Assembly: GCA_013359255.1 (NCBI GenBank)
Contig: JABWCF010000008.1
Span: 62,001 to 126,000, forward strand
Source: Flavobacteriales bacterium
Lineage (GTDB): Bacteria; Bacteroidota; Bacteroidia; Flavobacteriales_E; Vicingaceae
DNA: 64,000 nt
Direction: 5' to 3'
Below the pieces are notes generated by a model, which was not told the origin of the DNA, did not search any database, and saw only the letters and a list, made by a program, of their open reading frames with translations. Position 1 is the first letter of the stretch. Each line of letters starts with the position of its first letter. Below are positions 9,455-17,739 of this stretch, one piece after another. A program made the position numbers and the translations under genes.

Positions 9455-10735
9455 AATAAGACTAGTAATAAAAAACATCTCAGCAGGTATTTTATAGCGA
9501 GATAATGCCCCAAAATTATAAGAACTGATACCTACCACCACTCCAAAAATGAGGGCAAAAAGCATCATAAAATAGGCTTCCTTGTTTTTATAAATTTTTG
9601 TAAATAAACCCAGTCTTAATTTCACTAAAAGATATAAGCAAAACAGAAGTAAAACGAATCCCTCTATTGCACCAAGTAATGTGGGTAAGTTTCTTACCTC
9701 CCACAAATATGGCCTGAAATAAGTAACATTTAAAGAGGCCGGAACCTTAGATAATATACCAAGAGGAGTAAATTCAAATTCGCCAAAAGAATAACCCGAT
9801 TGGTCTTGTGTTGCTGCCAAAAAGCCATGCCAGCTATGAAAACCCTCTAATGTTTTTCCTAGTTTATCGAAACCGTATTTTCCTGCATCTTTCGATAGAT
9901 TTACAGAAATAAAATAGGATAATAAAATAAGCGAAATAAACAGTATAGGTAGTATGGTAACTTTAAAGAATATGCTTTTTATTTTTGCTTTATAAATAGA
10001 TTGTATCCAAATAAGCAAACAGGGTATATAAACGTAAAGTAAATAGGGTTTTAAATTAAATATGGCCCAAGAGGCAAGAAAAATAATAATAAATGAAACA
10101 GATTTTCGTCTTTTAAAAACAAATATATTAGAAACAGAGTATAAAATCCAACCGATGGCTCCTTGAGTAATGGTATCTTTTAAAATACCAGAACTCCACA
10201 TAATAGCGGTAGGCACTAGAAAAAAACCTATAAGTAAATATTTGGAGGCGTTTGGATACATTTTACACAAATTAGAATACCCCAGCCACAAACCAACAAA
10301 TGATATAAACGAAAAAAGTATGGTACATACCAAATAACTTTTTAAGCCTAAAAAGGAGATTATAGTGGTATGATAAACAATGGTTAAAACATCTCTTGAA
10401 CCATACATGTATTGGTGCAAAAAATCATGATTGTTTTTAAAAATATAGGGGTTTACAAAGAAGCCTATGTTTTCTGCCATATTTTCGGTAATATATTCAT
10501 TACAGGCTTTGCCGGCTTCAAAATAGAAAAGAGTGTCGCCTCCTTTGTAGTAGAAAACACTAAAAATAGCAAAATAGATTCCGCCAATCATTTTAGCCAA
10601 AAGACCAATATAAAAATACTTGTAATGAGGCTGGGTTTTTATTTTAAGTAACCTAACGTAAATGCAAGCAGCCGAAATAGCTACAATGTACAAGAATGCC
10701 AGAGCAAAATCGAGTATATTTATTTCTGTTTGCAA
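9407..10735 (-). CDS. polytopic membrane protein, unknown function
   Basis: Hydrophobic protein of 442 aa with roughly ten predicted membrane segments and short loops. Visible conserved-looking blocks are YYKGGDTLFYFEAGKACN near residue 64 and PTAIMWSSGILKDTI near 177. The overall look recalls glycan polymerases or membrane glycosyltransferases, and it sits at the end of a glycan cluster, but I cannot assign a family. It is transcribed against the cluster and its 3' end overlaps the last glycosyltransferase by 48 nt. The start at 10735 lies only 29 nt from the divergent rdgB start, so the two promoters must be very close or overlapping. Confidence 0.7.
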   Translation of the reverse strand: MQTEINILDFALAFLYIVAISAACIYVRLLKIKTQPHYKYFYIGLLAKMIGGIYFAIFSVFYYKGGDTLFYFEAGKACNEYITENMAENIGFFVNPYIFKNNHDFLHQYMYGSRDVLTIVYHTTIISFLGLKSYLVCTILFSFISFVGLWLGYSNLCKMYPNASKYLLIGFFLVPTAIMWSSGILKDTITQGAIGWILYSVSNIFVFKRRKSVSFIIIFLASWAIFNLKPYLLYVYIPCLLIWIQSIYKAKIKSIFFKVTILPILFISLILLSYFISVNLSKDAGKYGFDKLGKTLEGFHSWHGFLAATQDQSGYSFGEFEFTPLGILSKVPASLNVTYFRPYLWEVRNLPTLLGAIEGFVLLLFCLYLLVKLRLGLFTKIYKNKEAYFMMLFALIFGVVVGISSYNFGALSRYKIPAEMFFITSLILVYCISLGEKRIKNR

Positions 10736-10764
10736 ATTATGGGTTAATTTGTCTATAAAGTTTA

Positions 10765-11352
10765 ATGACCATGAATAGTCTTGTTTTTGCTACAAATAAC
10801 AATAATAAAATTAAAGAAATTAATAGTTTGCTTAATAATCGAATTAAAATTATAAGTCTTCACGATATAAATTGCATAGAGGAAGTTCCCGAAACGGGTG
10901 CAACTATTAAGGAAAATGCCTTACAAAAAGCGAGGTATGTTTTTGAAAAATATAAATACAATTGCTTTGCCGATGACACAGGATTAGAGGTGGAAGCGTT
11001 AAATGGTATGCCGGGAGTATTCTCTGCAAGGTATGCAGGAGAAGAAAAAGATGCAAATAAAAATATTGAGAAATTACTTTTAGAATTAAAAAATCATCCA
11101 AACCGAAAAGCTCGTTTTGTTACTGTAATAGCATTAATAATTGATGGAAATGAATTTCTGTTTGAGGGGATAATTAAGGGTAACATCACCGAAAATAGAT
11201 TTGGCAATAGTGGATTTGGATATGATCCTGTATTTATGCCCGATGGTTATAATTTAACTTTTGCTCAGATGAGTTTAGACCAAAAAAATAAAATAAGTCA
11301 TAGGGGCATTGCTACCCAAAAAATGATACATTTTTTAAACGAAAAGTGGTAA
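10765..11352 (+). CDS. rdgB: RdgB/HAM1 non-canonical purine NTP pyrophosphatase
   Basis: House-cleaning nucleotidase (about 195 aa) that hydrolyses dITP, XTP and ITP to monophosphates. The family motifs are present: VFATNNNNKIKEI near the N-terminus (substrate P-loop-like), FADDTGLEVEALNGMPGV with the catalytic acidic residues, SGFGYDPVF and KNKISHRGIA at the C-terminus. The length is normal for the family. ATG codons at 10765 and 10771 are both possible; the second, MNSLVFATNN, fits homologues better. The stop abuts the 3' end of convergent ddl with no spacer. Confidence 0.95.
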   Translation: MTMNSLVFATNNNNKIKEINSLLNNRIKIISLHDINCIEEVPETGATIKENALQKARYVFEKYKYNCFADDTGLEVEALNGMPGVFSARYAGEEKDANKNIEKLLLELKNHPNRKARFVTVIALIIDGNEFLFEGIIKGNITENRFGNSGFGYDPVFMPDGYNLTFAQMSLDQKNKISHRGIATQKMIHFLNEKW

Positions 11353-12324
11353 TTATTTCAACTCTTCTTTTACGAGTAAATCAAAAAAAGCGGATAATTC
11401 CATGCCCGATGCTTTTACCTGTTGCGGCACAATGCTTTGCTCAGAAAGACCTGGTACAGTATTTACTTCTAACAAAAAAGGGTTATTGTTAACTAATATA
11501 AAATCTATTCGGGCAAAACTTTTTAAGCCCAACAAATTAAAAGCGTTTACTGTAATATTTTGAATTTCGGAGTAAAGTTGTGTAGGGATATTTGCAGGAG
11601 TTATTTCTGCCGATTCTCCCTTGTATTTTGCCGCATAATCAAAAAATTCATTGTTGCTGATAATTTCTGTTATAGGCAAGGCCATCGTTTTTCCTTTGTG
11701 TTTGTATACTCCGCAGGTTACTTCTTTTCCTTCTAAAAATGATTCAATAATGGTTTCGCAGTCGTGTTCCAGTGCTTTATGAATAGCGGCATCCAATTCT
11801 TCGGTTTTTTTTACTTTGGTAACTCCAAAACTAGAGCCTCCATTATTGGGTTTAACAAAACAGGGTAAACCTGTTTTAGATAAAATATTTTCAGTTTTGT
11901 AGGCTTCTCCTTTTTTTACAATTACAGATGAGGCACAGCGTATTCCTGCTTGTTGCAAAAACGTATTGCAAAACCATTTATTAAAGGTTAGTGCAGCAGC
12001 AAGCGGAGAGGGGCCTGTGTACGGAATTCGCAACATTTCAAAATAAGAAGGAAGAAGTCCGTTCTCTCCGGGGCTTCCGTGTATAGCATTGAATACAATA
12101 TCGAAAGTAATTTTATGCTTATTGATTGTAATCGAAAAATCATTTTTATCAACATTTATTTTCTGATTATCAACTTCGGCAATCCAATGGTTTTCGGTGA
12201 TGTTAATGATGTAGCAATTATATAAATTGGGGTTTAAATATTTTTTTACTACGGCAGCACTTTTCAACGAAATTTCGGATTCTGAAGAGTAACCACCTGC
12301 AACAATGGCAATATTTTTTTTCAT
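11353..12324 (-). CDS. ddl: D-alanine--D-alanine ligase
   Basis: ATP-grasp ligase of 323 aa that makes D-Ala-D-Ala for peptidoglycan precursors in the cytoplasm. Visible motifs: GGYSSESEISLKS (11-23), HGSPGENGLLPSYFE in the N-terminal substrate region, CFVKPNNGGSSFGVTKV in the ATP-grasp domain and LLEVNTVPGLSEQSIVPQQ near the C-terminus (metal and D-Ala binding). Length is normal. It is the last gene of the minus-strand envelope run, 7 nt after the PD40/OmpA gene, and its 3' end abuts rdgB. Confidence 0.96.
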   Translation of the reverse strand: MKKNIAIVAGGYSSESEISLKSAAVVKKYLNPNLYNCYIINITENHWIAEVDNQKINVDKNDFSITINKHKITFDIVFNAIHGSPGENGLLPSYFEMLRIPYTGPSPLAAALTFNKWFCNTFLQQAGIRCASSVIVKKGEAYKTENILSKTGLPCFVKPNNGGSSFGVTKVKKTEELDAAIHKALEHDCETIIESFLEGKEVTCGVYKHKGKTMALPITEIISNNEFFDYAAKYKGESAEITPANIPTQLYSEIQNITVNAFNLLGLKSFARIDFILVNNNPFLLEVNTVPGLSEQSIVPQQVKASGMELSAFFDLLVKEELK

Positions 12325-12331
12325 TTATATT

Positions 12332-14419
12332 TTATTTTTCTACAATTAAAAATTCAGTTCTTCTGTTTTTTGCACGGTTTATTTCGTTGATATTTGGAAC
12401 GAGTGGGGCCGTTTTTCCAAAGCCTTTATAGTTTAAGCGTTGGCTGTCTATTCCTTTTTCTACAATGTATTCGTACACTACTCGTGCACGATTGTGAGAT
12501 AGGGCCAAATTATCTTCCGCTTTACCTACATCATCGGTATGTCCTTGAATAGCAATTTTTATTTTAGGATTTAACTTAAGAAAATCTACAAACTCGTCAA
12601 TCACAATTTTTGCACGGTGGTTTAATTCATACGAATTAGTTTCAAAGTTTATATCGTTTATTCGGTATGCTTTACCTACTTCAATAGGTTGTACCTCTAG
12701 TTTGGGTCGTTGCTGAGGTTTGCCTACTACATCTAAACCCGAAGATACTAACTGAGAGGAAAATGCGTATCCTTCTTTTTTGGCAGTAAGCAACACTTCT
12801 TCATCTTTTTTTACCGAAACTACAGCCACATATTTTCCTGTTTCACTATCTATTACACCCTCTGTTACTTTTCCTGTTTCGGTGTTTTTAAGTTCAATGG
12901 TAACATTGGCAGGTACTTCACCTTTTTCATTTGTAATTTCGCCTTCAACAAAAAGTACTTTTTCCGGACGTGCTTTTTCGGGTATTTCAAAGGAGTAAAT
13001 ATCAATACTGTTGCCATCAATGTTTGAGGCGAAATAACCCCTTTTTCCATCGGTACTTACAATAAATCCGTGTTCGTCTTTTTCTGTGTTAATGGGGTAA
13101 CCGATGTTTACGGGTTTTGTAAACTTCATGGTGTTTTCGTCTATTTTTGAGTAGTAAATATCTTGTCCTCCTATTCCTATATGCCCATTCGATGAAAAAT
13201 AGAGCGTGTAGCTGTCGGAATGAATAAATGGTGATTTTTCATCGTATTCGGTATTTATTACCGGGCCTAAATTAATAGGTTCTCCCCAAGTTCCGTTTGA
13301 GAGGCGTTCTGATTTGTAGATATCCATTCCTCCATAGTGTTCTTTATTTTTTGCATCGGCAGGTTGTGGGAAGTAGCGAATAAAGTAGAGGGTTTTGTTA
13401 TCGGACGATACGCTGGGCTGTCCTTCCCAACTATGAGTACCATTTATTGCATCGCCAACACTTTTTAATTTGCTCCATTCTCCGTTTATTTGTTCGCTAA
13501 AATAAATATCGCCATTTGCATAAAGCGGAGCAGAACCATCAGGATAGCGGCTAATGGGGCGGTTATCGGGTATCATTTCTACTAGTGTAATAAAAAGGAT
13601 TTTGTTATTTACCGAAACAGAAACACCTCCTTGATATTGCCCTTGGTTAAAAGGGGAACTCATAAATATTCCGGTGCTGAATGAGTCGATACGCATTCTT
13701 CTACTTTGGGTAAACATTTCTAAATCTACTTTTCCGAGAACTGATTTAGTATCTTCCTTTTTGATAGAGCGTGTATAAAACAGGTAACGATTATCTGGTG
13801 AGAGCATGGGTAAATATTCGTCCATTTCGGTAGAAGCTCCTTTTACTTTTTGAGGGTTGAACGGAATTGGGTTTTCTAAAATGGAGAAATAAGTTTCTAC
13901 TTCATTTAGGTAATTGACAGCTTTTTCTAAATCGCTTTTGTTTTTTGTTCCGGAGTTTACAAATTGTTTTAAGTATGGACGGGCTTCGGTGTATTTTTTT
14001 TGCAAGAAGTAATATTCGCTAAGTTTAAAGAAGTAATAGTATTCTCTGTAAGATGGGCAGCGTTCAATAATTTCATTACAGTATTTTAAGGCTATATTTT
14101 CGTGCTGTTTTATTTTTGACGGCTCTACTTGATTTTTGGATTTGCGAAAATTTATCTCTACCAAATCATCATAAACATCAATAAAATCAGGATATTTTTT
14201 AGTAATGCCAATAAGTAGGGTGTATTGTTCATCGTTGGTAAGCCCTTTTTGTTGCGTGGCCTGATAGGCTTTCTTTGCTTTTTTGCTTGGCTCGTAACAT
14301 TCATTTTGAGATGTAGCCTTATTTAGAGATAATAATATAAAACAAAACAGTAGCAGAAAAAGTCTGCTACTGTTTTTAGAAGTTGAAAAAGAACAAGTTT
14401 TATTGCAATTTATCGGCAT
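12332..14419 (-). CDS. OmpA-family protein with TPR and PD40 beta-propeller repeats
   Basis: Envelope protein of up to 695 aa. After a hydrophobic N-terminal segment (LFLLLFCFILLSL, cleavage probably near ATSQ) come helical TPR-like repeats (to about 180). Next are PD40/WD40-like propeller blades (SPDNRYLFYTRS, SSDNKTLYFIRYF, HSDSYTLYFSSN), a carboxypeptidase-regulatory-like beta domain, and a C-terminal OmpA peptidoglycan-binding domain with GHTDDVGKAEDNLALSHNRA. This architecture is common in Bacteroidota and is often periplasmic or outer-membrane anchored. The ATG at 14419 lies inside the end of the upstream AsmA gene (20-nt overlap). A 14-bp terminator-like hairpin falls within the signal-peptide codons, so the start is uncertain. 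It is a paralogue of the gene at 17740-19833. Confidence 0.85.
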   Translation of the reverse strand: MPINCNKTCSFSTSKNSSRLFLLLFCFILLSLNKATSQNECYEPSKKAKKAYQATQQKGLTNDEQYTLLIGITKKYPDFIDVYDDLVEINFRKSKNQVEPSKIKQHENIALKYCNEIIERCPSYREYYYFFKLSEYYFLQKKYTEARPYLKQFVNSGTKNKSDLEKAVNYLNEVETYFSILENPIPFNPQKVKGASTEMDEYLPMLSPDNRYLFYTRSIKKEDTKSVLGKVDLEMFTQSRRMRIDSFSTGIFMSSPFNQGQYQGGVSVSVNNKILFITLVEMIPDNRPISRYPDGSAPLYANGDIYFSEQINGEWSKLKSVGDAINGTHSWEGQPSVSSDNKTLYFIRYFPQPADAKNKEHYGGMDIYKSERLSNGTWGEPINLGPVINTEYDEKSPFIHSDSYTLYFSSNGHIGIGGQDIYYSKIDENTMKFTKPVNIGYPINTEKDEHGFIVSTDGKRGYFASNIDGNSIDIYSFEIPEKARPEKVLFVEGEITNEKGEVPANVTIELKNTETGKVTEGVIDSETGKYVAVVSVKKDEEVLLTAKKEGYAFSSQLVSSGLDVVGKPQQRPKLEVQPIEVGKAYRINDINFETNSYELNHRAKIVIDEFVDFLKLNPKIKIAIQGHTDDVGKAEDNLALSHNRARVVYEYIVEKGIDSQRLNYKGFGKTAPLVPNINEINRAKNRRTEFLIVEK
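14345..14380 (-). terminator. intrinsic terminator-like hairpin after the AsmA gene, inside the OmpA 5' coding region
   Basis: Perfect 14-bp arms at 14345-14358 and 14364-14377 with a 5-nt loop. On the minus strand the second arm ends in a T-run (TTTT G TTTT). It lies 23-55 nt past the AsmA-like stop codon but within the signal-peptide codons of the following PD40/OmpA gene, so it could terminate or attenuate read-through. Inferred from structure only. Confidence 0.55.
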
Positions 14420-17198
14420 TTTCTTTTGCTTTGTTTATTACATCATTGGCTTTTTTATCGGCCTCGTCAACAATTTGCTGTGCTTTTTTGTCGGTTTCTT
14501 TTCTCAGTTTATCGGCTGCTACTTTAGCTCCTGCTTTTTGTATTGGATTTTTGGCTTCGTCTTCTAATTTCTGAGCATTGGCATAACCTTCTTTTTTGGT
14601 TTGTTCGGAGAGTTTCTGAGCTTCGGCTCTAATTTGAGCTGCTTGTTTTTCGGCATCAGCAATTAGTTTTTGAGCTTGTTCTCTTGCTTTTTCTTTTGCC
14701 ATGTCCTTAACCTCTTCTATTTTTTCTTCTATTTTCTCTTTTATTTGTTCCTTAACTTCATCAACGGCTTTACCTGCAGTTTCTTTTAAATCTACGGCCA
14801 CTTTTGGGTCAGTAACGGTTCCTGTAACTTTTGCTTTAATATTTACCGTTTCGCCTAGGCTAAGGTTAAGACCTTGCTGAGATGCTTTTCCTAATAAACC
14901 GGCCACTGCAGCATTGGCATCGCTTCCAAATTCAGAACGTGGAATGGCAAAGTTCATATTGTAGTCTATGGTTTGATCGAAGCCATTTGAGCCAGAAATG
15001 GTGGCTAAACTTTTTCCAAATTTAACATCATAGGGGTCAACAAATACTCTGCCTTCTTTAAACTGATAGGTTACTTTGGTATTTCCCATGTTTAGATTTT
15101 TCAGTTCTTCTTTTTTAATGGCATCGGCTACTTTTACAAGGGGTTTAAAATCTTTTACTACAATATTGTTGGCAATCATTTCTCCTCCTCCGTTTAAAGA
15201 TTCCATTATGGGTTCCATTTTGTCGTCTAAAAAGCCTATAACGGTAAGTTTTGTAGAAAATTTGCCGTATGAACTTTTAATGATGGGAGCCATTTTCTCT
15301 ACGGTATTAAAAGTTTCTCCTGTTTGCTGAACATCGAAATCTTTAATATCTAAAGCGAAGTCTATTCCTGGTTTTTTAGGATTTGTTGTTTCGTAGCTTC
15401 CATTCATGCGCATGTTTCCGCCCATTAAATTCATGGAGAGGTTTTCCATATCTACTTTTTGATTTCGCATGGAAATTTTTCCGGTTACGTTTTCCATGGT
15501 AATGTTATCGTAAATAAGTTTTTGAAAATTGGAAGTGAGAACAAAATCAATATTTTTAGGTATTTCAAAAACTTCTAAAGGTTCTTCTTCAGCTGCTTCT
15601 CCTGTAGATGCAGTGGCAGAGGAATCTTCGGTCATAAATTCATTTAAATTCATGTAATTCGATACCATGTTGAAAGTTCCCGTAAGCACAACCGAATCGC
15701 TGAGGGCATATTCTATGAAATTCTCAAATTTTCCGTTTGCTTTTAAATCGGCACTTCCTATTTTAGAGTCGAATTTGGCAAGTTCCACGGCCTTCGGATT
15801 AAATAATAAAAGCATTTCGTTTAATGCCACATCATAGCCAAGGTCTTTTGATTTATATAGCATTTGATTGATGGCTAATTGTCCTTCGGCTTTAAATTCT
15901 TCGTATTTTTCGTTTTCTAGAGAAGACATTCTTCCTTTTACTGCTACATCGCTTGTAATGATTCCGTTCATTTCTTCTCCTTCTTCGCTTGGGATAATGT
16001 CTTTTACAGAAGCAAGGTCAATTTTTCCTTTAAACGAGGCATCGATATCCGGATCGGAAATGGGTGTTTTAAGTAAAAGAGTAATATCGAATGGATTTTT
16101 GGCCATTTCCATGTGAAATTTCTTTAGGTCTATCACAGTTAGGTCTTCGTTGCCCCCGGGGTTTTTTATATGTAAATCAATTTGAATATTATCTACCGAT
16201 TTGGGTAAATCGGGATATTTAAAATTTGCATTTTCTACCACTAAATCAAGAGCAAAGGCAGGCAAGGCGGTATCGGTATACTTTCCTTTGGCAAATCCGT
16301 TAAGAGCTAGTTTTCCAGATGTTTTTACATTGGCAAAATCGGTCATATAAACGGCCGGAACTAAAGATAAGATGTTTTTAAAGTCTGTTTTTTTTGCATC
16401 AAAGGTTAAATCCATATCCATGGTGCTATCGGGCATGGCAAACCATCCGTTTAGGCCAAGTTCCAGTTCGTTTAATTTAAAATTATTTTCTTTAAAGGTG
16501 TATTTGCTGTTGGCTAAGTCGGCATCTAGGTTTGATAAAATTTCAACCTTTGCTTTTTTCATATAGGGAATTCCCTCCATGGTATAGTCGAGGGTATCAA
16601 TAGTTAAAGAAGTTTCAATGGAAGTAGTTTCTGCGGTAAAATCACCGCTTAGGTTGAAGTTGAAATTTTTAATATTTGCATACATTTTCCCTTCTCGGTC
16701 GTCATAAATTACATTGGCATTTTCTATTTTAAATTCTTTTAATGCCAAACTAAAAGCAGTAGCTGCGGTATCGGGTTCCTCGGTGGTGGTGGTATCTTCG
16801 CTGGGTTTGGCAATATCCCAGTTTGCTTTTCCGTTTTCTAAAACAATAACGTGCATGTCGGGTTTAAGTATGGCTATGCGTTTAATTTTAATTTGGTCTC
16901 CGCTAATTACGCTCATTAAATCTACTACCAAATCTAGTTTTCCGATATGGGCAAGGGTAATGTCTTCGAATTCATCTACGCCTTCTACTTTAACATTATC
17001 TATGCTGAACATAAAGTTGGGGAATGTTTTAATGATGCTTAAGTCAAATTCGCCCCAATCTACTTTAGCATTAAGATTTTTATTGGCTTCTTCTTTTGCT
17101 ATTTCTATTATTTTTCCTTTAAACAAAAAGGGCAAACTGATTAGTACAATCAGTAAAAGGATGATGGAAATACCTGAAATTTTGAGTATTTTTTTCAT
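14400..17198 (-). CDS. AsmA-like envelope protein with long C-terminal coiled coil
   Basis: Protein of 932 aa with an N-terminal transmembrane anchor (ILKISGISIILLLIVLISLPFLF region, about 3-26) and the AsmA start pattern LNAKVDWGEFDLSIIKTFPN. Long beta-rich repeats follow, then an AsmA_2-like C-terminal domain (LNMGNTKVTYQFKEGRVFVD). AsmA/TamB-like proteins are thought to form bridge-like conduits or affect outer-membrane assembly and lipid traffic. The unusual part is the last ~110 residues, an Ala/Lys/Glu-rich charged coiled coil (EKAREQAQKLIADAEKQAAQ and onward). It sits 101 nt after an LRR gene and overlaps the next gene by 20 nt. Confidence 0.85.
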   Translation of the reverse strand: MKKILKISGISIILLLIVLISLPFLFKGKIIEIAKEEANKNLNAKVDWGEFDLSIIKTFPNFMFSIDNVKVEGVDEFEDITLAHIGKLDLVVDLMSVISGDQIKIKRIAILKPDMHVIVLENGKANWDIAKPSEDTTTTEEPDTAATAFSLALKEFKIENANVIYDDREGKMYANIKNFNFNLSGDFTAETTSIETSLTIDTLDYTMEGIPYMKKAKVEILSNLDADLANSKYTFKENNFKLNELELGLNGWFAMPDSTMDMDLTFDAKKTDFKNILSLVPAVYMTDFANVKTSGKLALNGFAKGKYTDTALPAFALDLVVENANFKYPDLPKSVDNIQIDLHIKNPGGNEDLTVIDLKKFHMEMAKNPFDITLLLKTPISDPDIDASFKGKIDLASVKDIIPSEEGEEMNGIITSDVAVKGRMSSLENEKYEEFKAEGQLAINQMLYKSKDLGYDVALNEMLLLFNPKAVELAKFDSKIGSADLKANGKFENFIEYALSDSVVLTGTFNMVSNYMNLNEFMTEDSSATASTGEAAEEEPLEVFEIPKNIDFVLTSNFQKLIYDNITMENVTGKISMRNQKVDMENLSMNLMGGNMRMNGSYETTNPKKPGIDFALDIKDFDVQQTGETFNTVEKMAPIIKSSYGKFSTKLTVIGFLDDKMEPIMESLNGGGEMIANNIVVKDFKPLVKVADAIKKEELKNLNMGNTKVTYQFKEGRVFVDPYDVKFGKSLATISGSNGFDQTIDYNMNFAIPRSEFGSDANAAVAGLLGKASQQGLNLSLGETVNIKAKVTGTVTDPKVAVDLKETAGKAVDEVKEQIKEKIEEKIEEVKDMAKEKAREQAQKLIADAEKQAAQIRAEAQKLSEQTKKEGYANAQKLEDEAKNPIQKAGAKVAADKLRKETDKKAQQIVDEADKKANDVINKAKENADKLQ

Positions 17199-17299
17199 AA
17201 AAAATATTTAAGATACGAAATTATAAAAATTAAGGGCTATCATGTAAAGTGTGTAAAACTATTCTTTAGATGCAATCATTGCATAAATGGAATAAAAAA

Positions 17300-17725
17300 T
17301 TATTCTTCTTTAGTAATTACTTTAAGATGAGAATATTCTTTTATAATGGCTTCTATTTTTGCTGTATTCCATTCCGGAATTTCCAAAATTTTTAATTCTT
17401 TCAGATTTGGAATTTCTTTTACAACCGGTGGAATATTTTTCATTCTTCGGCAGCCCGAAATGTCTAGCACACGAAGTTTCTTAAGTGTTACTAGTTCGGC
17501 AGGGAGGTCGGTAAGGTGGTTAAAAGAAAGTTCTAAAATTTCGAGGTTCACAAATTTTTCAATTTCGGGAGGAAGTGTTTTTAGTTGCTTTAACGATAAG
17601 TCGAGGTGTTGTACTTTTTCGGGTTCTTTCATAGCTTCGTCCCAATAACTATACACTTTAAGGGTTTGAGTAAAAGCCGAAATGCTTATAGCCAGAGCAA
17701 ATAAAGTGGTGGCGATTTTTTTCAT
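17300..17725 (-). CDS. small leucine-rich-repeat protein, exported
   Basis: Protein of 141 aa with a signal peptide (MKKIATTLFALAISISAFTQ). About four bacterial-type leucine-rich repeats follow: LDLSLKQLKTLPPEIEKF, LEILELSFNHLTDLPAEL, LRVLDISGCRRMKNIP and LKELKILEIPEW. LRR proteins mediate protein contacts; no catalytic residues are visible. It lies 14 nt downstream of a PD40/OmpA gene on the same strand, so co-transcription is likely. No specific function can be assigned. Confidence 0.8.
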   Translation of the reverse strand: MKKIATTLFALAISISAFTQTLKVYSYWDEAMKEPEKVQHLDLSLKQLKTLPPEIEKFVNLEILELSFNHLTDLPAELVTLKKLRVLDISGCRRMKNIPPVVKEIPNLKELKILEIPEWNTAKIEAIIKEYSHLKVITKEE

Positions 17726-17739
17726 AGTGGTTGTAGTTT

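Noticed and set aside
16714-17211. Long plus-strand open frame opposite the AsmA-like gene (165 codons)
   Set aside because: It is the antisense shadow of a well-supported gene, with no recognisable domain or promoter.
17271-17283. TGCAATCATTGCA palindrome between the LRR and AsmA genes
   Set aside because: Short, AT-rich and solitary; could occur by chance.
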